DNA of 64,000 bases from Vesta saturnalis (Eukaryota; Arthropoda; Insecta; Coleoptera; Lampyridae). Location: positions 600,501 through 664,500 of the forward strand of contig JARFJB010002134.1 in assembly GCA_036346205.1 (NCBI GenBank), read 5' to 3'. Below the pieces are notes generated by a model. It made no database searches. It saw only the letters and a program-made list of their open reading frames with translations, and was not told where the DNA came from. This document shows positions 48,500 through 62,159 of the stretch, one piece after another (positions within the stretch are counted from its first letter, which is position 1; every line of letters begins with the position of its first letter). A program made the translations under genes and the position numbers.

Positions 48500-48620
48500 T
48501 CAGATAGCGCAGTTGGTTAGCGCGGTAGCAAAGTACAGGTCGTAGGTTCAAATCTTACTCGAGATAAACTTTTTGTTTATGTATCTAATAATATTAATAA
48601 TCATTTTTAATTACATATTT
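48500..48620 (+). repeat. SINE family C, copy 2
   Basis: The tRNA-like head (48503-48570) has A box TAGCGCAGTTGG and B box GGTTCAAATC. The tail TTTATGTATCTAATAATATT ends in TTTTTAATTACAT. Matches copies at 43150 and 59385 in reverse complement. The head is shortened in the anticodon arm, so it is not a working tRNA. Confidence 0.75.
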
Positions 48621-48759
48621 ACTTTTGCACTTACTCGTTCATAACAAAACTTATAATGATTTAATTGTTTATGTGCAGCATGTTTTTAAAGTAGTCACAT
48701 AAAGACCAAAATTGTTAATGTACAGGAAAGTAAAAATATTATAACACTAAAGCCAATCA

Positions 48760-49165
48760 GGCATTTTCAAGTACGTCACACCGACGTCACAAGCTCCGCC
48801 TCTAACAGCTGATCTTGGATAACTTATGTTAGCGTTTCATAGGAACCTACGTGTTGTTCTGTGATTTTTGAGTGTTTTCTACAGATAAAATCGTGATAAT
48901 TGGCTTATTTTATTGTTATCATAGCCAAAAGAGCCTTATCTTGAATGTAATTCTTTAATTTGATGAGTTTCATGATAACTAACCTAAAAATCTTTTCAAT
49001 ATTATGTAGGATAACTGTCCACTTGTTAGTGTTAGCATAGAAACATTTATACCGCCTACGATTTTCGATAATATCGTCAGAAAACAATCACATCCCATAA
49101 GAACGTGCGTTAAAGTTGTCCAACATCAGGCAAGGTCACACATTGTGACGTCACTTGAAAATGCC
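48760..49165. mobile_element. Short MITE with CRE-like terminal repeats
   Basis: Terminal inverted repeats: GGCATTTTCAAGTACGTCAC at 48760 and the complement of GTGACGTCACTTGAAAATGC ending at 49165, one base gap apart from a perfect 22-bp match. The interior of about 360 bp is non-coding. The TIR contains the palindrome TGACGTCA, a CREB/ATF-type site. Target duplication is not evident. Confidence 0.65.
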
Positions 49166-49169
49166 TAAT

Positions 49170-50145
49170 AACGATTAGACAAACTAACACTAAAAATTCA
49201 GTCAAACAAAATCATCAAAAATGTAATTTAATAGACCCATATCCTGTACGAACTACCCAAATAAACAATATATGCTATTCCTTTGCAACCTAGCTACAGC
49301 AGCCATAGGCACAAGAAAATGACTGTTTTTAATGCCAAGCACTTCTTAGTACCTTCCTTTATTGCTCAATTACATAACGCCCGATAAATTGTTGCTAAGA
49401 ACCTGCGTACTTCTCAATTGTTGATGTATACCTAATAAAAATTGGATCACTACTTGTCCACTATACATTACACTGTATTTAAGTATTAATGTACAAAACA
49501 AAACAGCCGATTTATTCATTTAAGTATTTAAATCTAATCTTTATTACTAAAACATTCAAAAATTATCAAGTTTACTTTAAATATTTGAAAACTAGCAAAC
49601 AATAACAGGAAACGGGGAATAACATTTGGGATGAATGAACGTTAAACAATTTCAAACCACACAGTACCGTATTTTGTTGAAATTAATTAACACTTTAAAA
49701 CCTTGAAACCCAATGAATTAGTTTCAAAATGTAATTAAAAGAAGATATCACTCAATTAAAAATTTTAATCATCCCAGAGGGTCCATCTATAAGACAGCTG
49801 ATATGAAACATGGGGATTTAAGTCTTAACGAGACTGTTTGTTACGAACCCAATACTTAGGGCCTCGATGATTTGGCGGGATAAGAATAATTTGGAAATGG
49901 AGAATTTAAAAACAAAAGGAATATGATTGATCTTAAAATATACCTTTTTAAAAGCTAGGAATTAAAGCGAAAAGGGGCCAAAGCCAACCGGTGATAGGGC
50001 TAATTAGAAGTTTTGGAAAGATCAATATCAACCGGACATTATGTTTGTTTCAATGCTTTTAGCCAACTTTCAAGGTAATATTTTGAGAAATGTAAAGGAA
50101 TCTTACGTAAATTAAAAAGATGAATTTCCAATACCGAATGACCGA
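49170..50145. other. AT-rich intergenic DNA, no feature seen
   Basis: No coding signal, repeat end or RNA gene recognised. Confidence 0.45.
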
Positions 50146-50149
50146 AATA

Positions 50150-52960
50150 TGGTTTAATGCCGGGCGACTTGCTGCTTTCAACCAGTCGGCATCCTGCACT
50201 TCGGTTTTTAATTAGTTTTTTTTAATTTAGGCGTGTTTGTGTGAGTTAATGTGCGGTGTGTAGGTGGAATAACACTTACAAGAATATGGGCAAATACCTG
50301 TTGCGCTGTTTAATTGATACCCCGGGGATTGGCAGAATCTAGACGAGACCTTGCTATCCAATGGAGTAAGTAAAAGACTACATCGGGTGTTTTACCCGAC
50401 GTGAAGTCCTTCACTGGTGCCAGTGTGGTGTTATATGGTCTCGAAAGGGACCCATCAGAATGAGAGTGAACAGAAAGGTAAGGGCCTAGGCTTTCCAAAG
50501 AGCCCCGTCGGAATGAGAGCATCTGTATTTGTTTTTGTTAGGATACTCACGCTTATGGTTAGTTTCTTATCTATTCTTATTAGATTTATTTGATTATAAT
50601 TCGATTCGTTTGCCGGTATCATGCTAGGTCGTCATCGAATAGACGGGAGGATGCGGAGGTCATATGGATTGTTGTCTAGGGATTCTTCTATCTCCTCGGG
50701 GAGGTCGTCAAGGAGTTGTGTTAGGATCGCGGGGGGGTTTGAATTTTAATTTGGGTTTTTTCCGTAGGAATTGAGTAAATCAGTAGTTGTAGGGAGTGGT
50801 AAGGATCTCTCTGGTTGGGATAGTGTCGCCAAAAATTCTTTTGTGCTCAAAGTTTCCTTGTAATGTTGGTATTCTGTATGTTTCCGTGTTGTATAGTGAG
50901 GTAGTTAGGGTACCTCCAAGGTAACCTAAATATGCTGAGTATTCGGCGTTTACAAGAAGCGATAGAGGAGAGGTAATTAAGATTTATGTTAGTGTATATG
51001 GGTGCTCGGAAATCCATAACAGGGCATATATATGCTTTCTGGACGTGTTGTAGTGTTTTATGGTGGCAATCCCGAGTCACCCCGGAGGGCGCCCAGTAGG
51101 TTTTCGCGGCTTCTTATCCTATTTAGTGTTCTTTGTACATCGGGGAGCCAATTGAGGAATCTGGTGAAAAAGATTCCTAAGTATGTGACTTGTTGTTGGA
51201 GAAGGAGTCTTTCTTGATTCAGGATGAGGGAAACATTGCTGTTGGATAGGCTTGGGAACTTATCATCGGTGTAGTTTGGATGTCGGAAGAGGATTGTTTG
51301 GGTTTTGGTGAGATTTACGGAGACTCCACCGGTTCGCCCAGTTGGAGAAGTTTCGGAGGGTTTTGGATATGAGGCGGGGAGGCCGTTTCGCCAGGTTGAG
51401 TAACTTCGGGAATGTCGGATGCGAAGACAGTGGAAGGGATCAGGGCTAAAGCAGAACCTTGCAGTACGCCTGCTGTAGGTTGAAATGGATCGGAGGAGGT
51501 GTTTCCTACTTTGACTCGAACTGACCGATTAGTGAGGTACGATAGTAGGAGTTTGGAGAAGGGGTCGGGTATGTTGAGGTTTTGGATCTTGTGTAAGAGA
51601 TCCGAGTGCCAGACACTGTCGAATAAATGTCCAGAAATACACCCAGATTTTATTGCTTATGATTGAATGTTCTGGTGGGAGAGATTAGGTTGCACTGTGG
51701 GTCGGTTAGGTGGGATTTAGGGTTTACTTTCCTTCTGGTCAGTCTATCGAACTGTTACCAGAAGAGTTTCCCGTTTCTATAGTCTAGCAAGGAGGTGGCT
51801 TTGGCCCTGGAGTCTTCGGCGTGTTTGTTTCCTTCTCACCTGATTAAGGCGCTAAGGCTATTGTATTCCGTTTTGAGAGCTGGGCCCTGGATCGCAGGAA
51901 TTTATAATAAATTCGTCTTTTCTCCTTGATCCAGTTCAAGATATGCCGTTGGAGCAGTTTGCGCGAAATGTCGATGTTTTCCAAAGGGTCTGACATATCG
52001 CTTCCATAATTACGGAAGTTGGTCTCTAATGGCTCTCTCGAGATCTTGGGTCGTTAGAAGATTGGGTGTTGGAAAGTTGTTGGAGATGTGTTCAGAGAAC
52101 ACATTCCAGTCTGCTTTCGAAAAGTCTTTAGTGACTGTATTGAGGAGGTGCTGGGGGAGCTGGATAAAATGAGGTTTTGACCAGTAGAGGTAAATGGTCT
52201 GAAGTGATCGTGGTACCTAGAAAGTACTAACGATCAAAATAGTGTGCTATGGGTTCTGACGCAATGATATGGTCTATTATTGAGGCACCTAGATGCTCAA
52301 AATATGTAGACTGCGTGTAAGTGACTCGCAAAACGGCAACTGTAACAAAGCTGATGATAACCTGATACAGTTGTGATGATAACCTGATACAGTTGCTCTT
52401 ACTTCTGGAATCACCGAATTGGGTGTGGCCGATATTGAAATCACCTAGGATGACTGCATTAGGGAGGATGGAGGCGTAAATTAAAAGATCATCGGATAGC
52501 GTGTTGTGGCCTGGCGGGTTGTAATATGAAAAGAAGACGATCCGAGTGGGAAAGTGCACCGTCACAGTAACGCATTCGAGACGCTGTAGGTGCGCAGGAA
52601 GTTGGAATGGAATAGATGGGAAGCAAATTTTAATTACGAGGGCGGTTTCGTGATCGCTGTTTTTTAGAAAGGTGTGATGTGTGTTAAAGCCAAGCGTGTA
52701 TCTGTTCGTGAGTATCGTTTCCGTGATGGACAGAATGTGTATGTTGTGTTCATGTAAGAGATTTTTAAGTAAGGAGCGTTCCAACGAACGCCCCTGGCAT
52801 TAACGGTCCCTGGTAGGATATCCATTTTGGAGGAATTTAAGTATTGGATGCTCGGATTACGGAAACTGCCGTCCCCGTGCCGCATACGCAGGCGCCGGTA
52901 CTCCGTTGAAAGTAGGACGCGATAGCGAATCTAGGACACGAATGACCCTATTTCGCCGAT
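50150..52960 (-). mobile_element. Jockey-like non-LTR retrotransposon (LINE), decayed
   Basis: About 2.8 kb on the minus strand carrying an AP-type endonuclease then a reverse transcriptase, without terminal repeats. It is more GC-rich than its surroundings. Its 3' region ends in AT-rich sequence near 50200 (TTAAAAAAAACTAATTAAAA) but the exact end is not defined. The 5' edge is near 52960-53150. Confidence 0.75.
50310..52890 (-). pseudogene. LINE ORF2: AP endonuclease plus reverse transcriptase
   Basis: Open from 52784 to 52227 (endonuclease): VNARGVRWNAPYLK just upstream in another frame, HNIHILSITETILT, ILGDFNIGHTQFGDSRSK with the G-D-F-N motif, and SIIDHIIAS. RT words come further left in shifting frames: FDSVWHSDL, IPDPFSKLLLSYLTNRSVRV, AGVLQGSALA, DIPEV, then NWANRWSL. 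The catalytic A/Y-x-D-D box expected between the last two is deleted. The C-terminal region has TLQHVQKAYICPVMDFRAPI and LPWRYPNYL. Such enzymes nick target DNA and prime reverse transcription there. Inactive. Confidence 0.8.
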
Positions 52961-53269
52961 CGGAAAACATACTAAGAAGGGTGTTGGTGAGGACATGTAG
53001 GAAGTGTTTAATGGAGAGCGTCTGTAGCGCATCTAGCAGTTTTATTTATTTTCTGCCGAGGGTGGAGACGGCTTCTGGTCAAGCTTCTAATGGCGTGATT
53101 GGTGGGAATTTGACATTTTCGAAATTCACGGCGGAGGTAAATCTTAATTAAACAGGATAATTAGCAAATAATTAATTCAATAAACATTTGGTAAAGGCGG
53201 CTTGCTCTTTACAACATAACCATAAAGAATAATCAGTGCTTAATGTTGGTACTGCATTTTTTCTTGTAC

Positions 53270-53725
53270 AGCTAATGTTACAAATGAAATTGAAAAAATC
53301 CTTATTAGTCATGGCATTTGGACTGTTTTTAAACCTACAACAAAAATTAAAGAAGATCTGTGGTCACCTTAAGATGTTTCAAACATACTATCACCTTCTG
53401 GAGTGTATAAGTTATCTTGTTCATTCGGAAAAGCATACAATGGGACCAAAATACGTAGCTTTGACACCACACGAGATTTTGTCGATTAGGTCAACAAGAG
53501 AAATCTGCGGTAGCTGAGCATGCTTTAAATAATTTAAATTATGACATTCAATTTGATAATATGGAAATATTGTCAAGACAAGCTTATTATTATGTTCGCT
53601 TACAACGTGAAGCTGTTGAGATATATAAACGTCCTAATAGGTTCAATGGCAAAGAAGAATATCTCCTTTTAAATAGGTTTTGGCATCTCATAATTAAAGA
53701 AGGCACAATGGTACGTCTTAATTTT
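53270..53725 (+). pseudogene. PLE GIY-YIG endonuclease fragment
   Basis: Frame by frame: NEIEKILISHGIWTVFKPTT, then KIKEDLWSP, a stop, SPSGVYKLSCSFGKAYNGTK (GIY-YIG core as GVY...YNG), then QEKSAVAEHALNNLNYDIQF and DNMEILSRQAYYYVRLQREA, VEIYKRPNRFNGKEE, LLNRFWHL. This is the conserved C-terminus of PLE proteins. Three frame lesions plus the YIG glycine context altered to YNG suggest inactivity. The endonuclease would nick target DNA for primed reverse transcription. Confidence 0.8.
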
Positions 53726-54298
53726 GGTGTGTCTAGGTTCTTTGCTGTGTTCTTTCCTAGTCCTGGCAGTAAATGCTTTACCAATTATATGTTAAATTAC
53801 GACATCACTATAATTAACATGTGCAGTTGAAATTTAAATTAAAACTCAAAATTATATAAACCGTACTATATTGTTTATTCCACTGTAAAAGAACACTTAC
53901 ATTTATTAACAAAACTATTTCTCTGTTAGATTTGACTTGATTTTGAATTGATGTCAAGTTTCTATTTGTGAATGATTTTATTAATTTCAAATTAAAGTTA
54001 TCCACAACTTTACACTTATAATTTGATTAAATTTTGTTAAATTTGCTCTTTGATTATAACATTTTTCACTGTTAACTTTCTGCCATTAGAGGATGTTCTG
54101 ACTTGTCATCTTTATGGCAGTTTTACCAATATTTAATTTTTTAAAGATCTAGTTATCCTTATTATAATTGTATTCCATAGTTGGCTTTATACGTTTATCA
54201 AACTGTTATATTAATAGCAGGCCTATGTTTGCGTTTTCAGTTTTTCGAATTTCATGAATTCGTTTTAACATCTTAAAGAATTCGGAAAAATGGTATTA

Positions 54299-54339
54299 CT
54301 ACTGACGAAGATAACTATAAGTGGTATCGAAACGTTTAG
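54299..54339 (+). ncRNA. Hammerhead-like ribozyme motif, copy 2
   Basis: CTGACGA at 54302-54308, an extra A, stem II GATAAC/GGTATC (54310-54315 with 54323-54328; one mismatched pair), GAAAC at 54329-54333 and GTT. Stem I is CTA/TAG (54299-54301 with 54337-54339); predicted cleavage after T54336. The core residues are unchanged from copy 1, only stem II and its loop vary. Confidence 0.7.
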
Positions 54340-54414
54340 ATTTGTATAACACAAGTACAAATATACACCATTAAAAAACAGAAAAAGCTAAGTATTTTAA
54401 ATATAAAATTAAGC

Positions 54415-55300
54415 TTTATTGAAATCTGTTTTAAGGTCCATGACTTTTAGTCAATATTTATTTACAGATCACAGACTAGCAATTTGTGTTTGAGCTTTAT
54501 CTCGCTTTAAGCTCCTGTGAATTTGTTCAAATTTCTAAACACTGACTCAATTTAATTAACCGCTTCACATGGTTCCTCGAATCTTGTTTTAGAAGAGTTG
54601 CAAAGCTTTCTGACTTAAGCGCTCCTTTACTGTAGGAACATCAGTGCTGTTATTATAGCTTTTCAGAACCTGTGGCACCCTTTTATGTCAATTGCGTAAG
54701 TAACACAAACTTATCCAGAAAAGGGTTAACTCCAACATTCTTCTAGAGTTGTACATTTTGGTTTGGTTGATAAGTGTACTTCTGTGTTAATTTCAGCGAT
54801 TTTATTGGAGTCTTTACACAACGCTGTGACTTGTGCTGTTTAACTCAACTCTTTTATTTGCACTTGACTGATGTTCTACAGTTTATGCTTGAAAGTAGTT
54901 CACAATCGAAAATCTACAGTCGACCTTAAATTACGGTTTTGCAAGTTTTCCACTTAGATGGACAGTGATCTTGAAGGGAACAACAAGGGTTGACATAACT
55001 ACTGTACTCTTTTATTTTCTAGACTAGTTCTATAAAAAGATGTTGTTACCAGAGTAGTAATGCTGCTAATGAATACAACATAACACTTTTCCTTAAGTTT
55101 TTTTAAGATATGTGCTCAAGCACACAAGGATAAGTGCTATTTTACATCATGATTCACAAAACTACACCTAGCACCTAGGATTTGTTTTATTTATCATATG
55201 TATGGGGTATGAAACGGAGTTTACCATTTACGTTGGTTGACTGTGCGGTTGACGTATTTTAAACTAAAATAAGAGAGTTAAGGTATGAAAACTGAAGGCA
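54415..55300. other. No feature recognised
   Basis: Non-coding sequence without visible repeat ends. Confidence 0.4.
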
Positions 55301-56527
55301 TACGAGCGATGTATAGTATTTAATGTCCCTAGCATAGAATGCAGTATTATTTTTCAACATAACCCTTGAATGTGAAGTCACTTATTCCACTTATGTTCAA
55401 GCATAGCCTTTCTTGAAAAACTTGGAGTCTTGATCAAAGAAGAAGTCATGCACAGCTGCATAATTGCGTCATCGCTTTAAAACTTTGTTCCCTCAAGATC
55501 TTTTTAGCTTTGGAAATAAATAAAAATCACTGTGAGCTAAGTCAGGGGAGTAGGGTGAATGTTCCATAACATCAAACCCAGGGTCATCAATTGCATTAAT
55601 AAAAATAAGGCTCTTATGAACTGGGGCATTGTCTTGTTGAAGGAGAATTCCGCGTGACAGTTTTTCTCTTCTTTTTTTCTTTAATGTAATAACGAAGTTT
55701 TGTAACTAATGCTGCATAATATTGCCAGTGATTGTGTAGCCACGTTCCAAAAAAATTCCTTCTAAACCATGAAAAACTGGAGCCATTATCTTGCCCGCTG
55801 AAGCCTGTACACGAAATTTGCGTAGAGAGGGAGATGCTGGATGACACCACTCCATCCTTTGTTGTTTGTACTCAGGATCGAAGTGATGATCCCACGTTTC
55901 ATCAACCGTAACATAGCGATCGAGGAAACATTTAGGATTACGGTTAAACAAGGCTAAATTGGCTATTGAAGAAGTGACTCTCAAAGTCTTTTGTTCGGGC
56001 GTCAACATTCAGAGCACCCATTTTGCTGATACCTTGTGAGGTCCTAAATAGCCATTTATTACGGTTCCAACCGTACTATTTGAAAGGTCTGTTATATCCG
56101 CTACACGTCTTGTTGCCAATCGACGATCTTCTCTGATCATGTTATTCACAAGATCAATGTTTTCTTAAGTACACGCAGAATGCGGCCGACTAGCACGTTT
56201 TGCATGTTCGCAGGATTTTCTGCCATATTTCAACCTTCTAGACCAAGCAGAATCTCCAAGCACGACAACCATATCTGTCTGAATTTCTTTAGGTGTTAAA
56301 CCTTTCTCTTGTAAGTACTTGATGACAGCATGAAGCTCACTTTTTTCCATTTCCCAAAATCTTCGGGCAACCACTACTTTCAACTTGCACAACTTTGACA
56401 CTACTAAAGCTCGACTAACCAAATTTGGCAGTTTGTCAATAAAACAACAAAACAAGTGTGGTTACTAGGAGCAACATATTTCAAAGCCATCTATGCTAGG
56501 GACAACAAATACTGCACATCCCTCGTA
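55301..56527 (-). mobile_element. Full-length mariner element (DD34D)
   Basis: Terminal inverted repeats of about 35 bp: TACGAGCGATGTATAGTATT at 55301 and the complement of ATACTGCACATCCCTCGTA ending at about 56527, both continuing through TGTCCCTAGCATAGAxG. Length 1.2 kb and one transposase gene are typical of mariner. Confidence 0.85.
55347..56350 (-). pseudogene. mariner transposase, all three Asp present but frameshifted
   Basis: Start at 56348-56350: MEKSELHAVIKYLQEKGLTP, the paired-like HTH of the irritans/mauritiana group. Then a degraded linker, RLATRRVADI, VSAKWVL, MLTPEQK. The catalytic core has RYVTVDETWDHHFDPEYKQQ (first Asp), RKFRVQASAGKIMAPVF, QQDNAPVHKSL (second Asp, other frame) and YSPDLAHSDFYLF (third Asp, 34 residues on). 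Stop at 55347-55349 after DFTFKGYVEK. Length is close to the usual 345 residues. Frame changes occur after the N-terminal domain and before the second Asp. Confidence 0.85.
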
Positions 56528-56529
56528 CG

Positions 56530-57350
56530 TGTTTTGACAATAAATGATGTTTTACGTTAGAGTTAAGTTAGAGGGGGGGGGGGGGTGGTTAGGGCTGATC
56601 TACTGCTGAAAATTGCTTTGCCCCTTGAAGGATTTCTGTATCCTTGCGATGGCAAAACTTAACGTTATTTTGTACTTTTTGGGGTGCTAGCAGTAGAATT
56701 AGGATCAAGACGTTTAATTTACTGAGTTACAAAATAACCTGTATTCACATTATAATTTTTTTTCGCAGCACAAGCGCAGTTCTGTTAGTCTGCATCATTT
56801 GTGCAGTTATTCGTAGCGCATTTATCAAATTTTTGTGTAATAGTTCCTAGCTCTATATTGACAGTCATTTGGTTTAGACCAAATTGTTTTTTTCCCGGAC
56901 GTTTTCCAAGCAGGTTTAACGTTTTTTTTTCCTTGTGTGAGTCTGTCTTAAGTTCAAGCTTCTCGAAGCGCTAATTTCGACCATACCAAATGTCTAATTC
57001 TGAATTGTTTTAATAAGCGTGGTTTATCCATTAAGTGTTCGTGTGGCCTTACTTGCACTGATTGTATTTTTAAATAGGTTGCGTTTCAGGGGCTGGACTG
57101 TCCTCTTCACATTATTTTACCCCCGAGATACGGATCATACAATTACATAGCTTTTAACTTACATTATTTATGCATGATACCTGCATTTCGTAAAGCTGAA
57201 AGTAACAATGAGTTACGCCATCTTAAAGGGACAAATTGCCTGAAGGCATAGTTAGGATAATCTGACCGAAAAGTGGCGTACTAAAAAAATTTCATTGCCT
57301 ACAAAAAGCTCAATTAAAAATGATGAATAAATCATGCGTTTTAAAGATAT
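56530..57350. other. No gene; G-run
   Basis: Contains a run of 14 or so G at about 56573-56586. No element recognised. Confidence 0.4.
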
Positions 57351-57355
57351 TAACA

Positions 57356-57480
57356 CTACTGAGGACGATAACTGTAATTGCTATCAAAGCGTATAGATTC
57401 ACATAAAATATAAATATAAAGATACACCATTAAGAACCCAAACGATTAGTATTTTAATTATGTGGAATAATGGTGAAAGC
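57356..57480 (+). repeat. Third PLE terminal-repeat copy with decayed hammerhead
   Basis: The motif at 57356-57396 keeps CTA/TAG stem I, CTGAGGA in place of CTGACGA, and stem II GATAAC/GCTATC, but the GAAAC element reads AAAGC, so the invariant G is lost. Downstream words (TACACCATTAAGAACCCAA, AGTATTTTAATTATG, AATGGTGAAAG) match 27870-27925. No PLE protein is next to it. Predicted to be catalytically dead. Confidence 0.65.
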
Positions 57481-57484
57481 TTAA

Positions 57485-59380
57485 ATTTGCATAGAACAAA
57501 GGGTTTTACATTGTGATTAAGTTGAGTGGGGAGGGGGGAGTTAAATTACTTCCTTATGCGTGAAGCACATAAGTATTGTACGTGGAAAGGTCGACATCGG
57601 ATTTCAACAGTTTTACCGTTTCAGAATTTTTTGATGAAATAAATATACGCAAATTAATAAAACTACTCAGTTAGAATTATTACTGAAATATGTCGGTCCT
57701 ACTTTTTTGAAATAAACTATAGGGTCCTCTTTGAAAGGGAATTAGATTTTGGATAAGGCTTCCTAATGAAAGTGTTTTATAAGGTAATAAATATCTTAAA
57801 AATATTAACCTTATAGCAAAAAGTATATACACCTTTTAAAGGTAATTCAATTATAGACAAGTTCTTTGTAGATGTTCTTGTGGATAAAAACTTAATAATC
57901 CTTACAAAATGATTGAAGTAATTAAATAATTCGATGTGCGTCGTAAGTTTTCATTTCATTAATGCCATGCTTTTCTTATTTCACAAATGTATAATAACAG
58001 TCCTTTATTAATAATTTATCTTGCGAGATTGACTGCCTATGTAATGTTTTCATAACTTTTAACTTGATTAGGTTAATATAAGTGTACATTTCATATGAGA
58101 TGAAAGATGAATAACTTAAAAATAACCCTATTCCGACTTTTTGCCTTATGCATTCTTTTCTAATGCATTATCAGAAATGAAAGTCATGTATTGACCACAT
58201 CAGAATTTTTACGAGTAATAAAACATTTTAAGACTGAAAAACACATGCATTGAAAGTACCTAAACGGTATTGATAATAATAAAGAAAGTAATTAACAGAT
58301 TCTGTACATAAGTAGGCGTCAGATTATTTTCTAGATAAAAACATTTACTCGAAGGTCGAAACAGAACCATTTAATCTTGTTTTATCAAGCATTTCATGAG
58401 GCAGTCTAAAAACACACGTGGCGTCAATATTGAACCCTGAGGAACTCCACAGTCTATTTTCGTTTGTAGACAAAACTATTTTGAACATGAACTATTTATA
58501 CTTGATCAGCAGGTGTTTTGCTATTTTAGAGCAGATGTTCTGATAATGTAAATATTTTTTTAAATGTAATAAATGTATAAAACGCATCGCAATTTTTTAA
58601 TTCACAATACCATCCTAAACTTACAACTATTAAATAAATGGTAGATCTATTATGATTTAATGCAGTGAGATCATCTTTGTTTAAAATTAATGCGATTTTG
58701 TTCTATTTTGTAGTAATTAGAAAATTGTCCTTTGCGCTAACATAATTAAACAAATTTTACAATATGTTTATTAAATTTAGTATTAAAAAAAGTAAAAATA
58801 GTTGTTTCCAATTTTTAAATGAATAATTTTTTTTAACACGTGCTCTTTAGTGTTAATTGTTTAACAGCCTATTAAGTAAAGAGATGAAAGTTAAAATTAT
58901 TTAATTAAAGGTTAAACATCAGAAAAAATCTCGAAACGATCCATTACTCGAGATCATTTTGTTGTATGTCAGATCATACATTTCATGTTAATTTATCAAT
59001 ACGTAACTTGTATTCGTTTATAATTTTTATTTTGAACTAAAGCAATTTTGGCACAATAATAAATCCTGTCTGCCCTTGATCAATTTAAAATATGGAACGA
59101 GTTGTGTATTTCACGTTAAAGAAACCGAGCTAGTCCTAATTAATTGAATTAATCTACAAGTCTTGCAAAGTCTGTACTGACGTTCTCGTACTAGTGTTAT
59201 AACAACGGAGGCAGAAGGTAATTAAGCCCCGCATTCTCAGAGGGTAGATATCACACTAGATTACATTCACCTTTACCTTGACATTGACTGTCACTCTCAC
59301 ATTTGCGTTATTTAAAATTAATCACCTTTTACACTCAAAAGTGATGTAAAAATATTAAAACAAAAATCTATTTTAATTAT
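57485..59380. other. AT-rich intergenic DNA, no feature seen
   Basis: About 1.9 kb with no open frame worth calling, no transposon ends and no tandem repeats. Confidence 0.5.
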
Positions 59381-59384
59381 TAAA

Positions 59385-59510
59385 AATTATTATTAATTTT
59401 ATGAAATACATAAATTAAAGTATACCTCGAGTAGGATTTGAACCTACGACATGTACTTTGATAGAGTACCGCTCTAACTAACTGAGCCACCAATCGATGT
59501 AAATTTTGTT
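59385..59510 (-). repeat. SINE family C, copy 3 with cloverleaf-like head
   Basis: The minus strand has ACAAAATTTACATCGATTGG, A box TGGCTCAGTTAG, a 5-bp anticodon stem GTACT/AGTAC with loop CTATCAA, B box GGTTCAAATCC, and a tail through TTTATGTATTTCATAAAATT. The same 5' leader and tail occur at 43150-43290, so the tRNA-like part (about 59425-59492) is embedded in a SINE. Confidence 0.75.
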
Positions 59511-59699
59511 TTTATATACGTAGAAGTGATTTAAATTCTAAATATAATGAGATTACAGTTAAATTACTTATATTAATGGAATGTGAGCTTGCAATATCGC
59601 AAGGCTTCACACATACCACAGCAACTTGGCTAATTATTAATTATTTTAATTATGTTTCACATCGTAAGTAATAATACATTTACACATACATATTAGGCT

Positions 59700-60240
59700 T
59701 AGACTCACTTTTACCTCATCATTTCCTTCACCTTTGCCTTTACATTACAGTCCCCTATATGTTTGCGTTTACCGCTTCCAGTGTTAGTTTGACTTCTACT
59801 GTCCCATAGGCTTGTACCTTCAATTTTACATGCGTTTATACTTCATCTCAACCCCTTTATAGCCAATTTCACTGCTAACGTTACCTTCACCTTTACCATT
59901 GCATTCACCCTATTTCACCTTTACATTTACTTACTTTCACACGCTTGTAAATAATTTAATGCATATAATTAGTTCATGTGGAATAAATTCCTTTTTTTAA
60001 TGAAATAAAGGTTTTAATGAACTTCATCTTCACCTTCACCGGCACTCTTACGTTTATCTTCACTATCGCCTCCAATCTGTGCTGTTCGTGTGAGTGTGCG
60101 TATGCGTTCACACGCGCGTATGTATAAGCTTTCACCTTCAAATTGGCCTTCAGTAGTATCTTCATCTCCTAACTTCCCTTTTATATCTACTTTCACTTTT
60201 AGCTTTGCATTCACTTTTACCTTTACATGGGCCATACTGT
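59700..60240. repeat. Degenerate (TTCACCTTTACA)-type repeat
   Basis: Drifting copies of CTTTACCT / TTCACCTTTAC words, also seen at 59268-59300. On the minus strand they translate as Val/Lys repeats (VKVKVNAKLKVKV), a repeat artefact rather than a gene. Confidence 0.55.
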
Positions 60241-60334
60241 TCCTTTCACATTTATTTACAGTTATTTATATTAATAATAATAATGTCTATTGCCCAACAG
60301 AACATATATATTAATTACAGGACAACATGTAAAA

Positions 60335-61833
<1,499 letters not shown>

Positions 61834-62159
61834 CTTTATTTATTTATCTCAGTATTCAAATTAAGTTGACAATTATTTACGTTTGACTTTGTATTTTATT
61901 ACTACGCCATCTAGCGGTAATAAATAGATCGTACGAGATTTTCTAAAAGAAGGAATCGGAAAACACATGCATGGACATTTCTACGTTTAATATTGATTAA
62001 ATAGCCCAAATGAATTGGGAATATACTCCAACGCACTATTTATTGAATAAGGACTACTATATATTACTTTTTCAAAGAATTTGTCTCAGAAGCAGATGAT
62101 TTATTACATTTTCTTTAAGTGCGTGCATTATTAGACAACTACGTGACAAGTAAAAAGCA

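Larger units (their letters stand above)
53270..54410 (+). mobile_element. 3' part of a second Penelope-like element with ribozyme
   Basis: Contains a GIY-YIG coding end (53270-53720), an AT-rich untranslated part, and at 54299 a hammerhead-like motif followed by the same terminal-repeat sequence as at 27850-27900 (TACACCATTAAAAAACAG...AAGTATTTTA). The order (endonuclease, then ribozyme-bearing repeat) is that of a PLE 3' end. The RT is missing, so it is 5'-truncated. Confidence 0.8.

Noticed and set aside
60014..60235. Lys/Val-rich open frame (-)
   Set aside because: Read through degenerate TTCACCTTTAC repeats; composition explains it.
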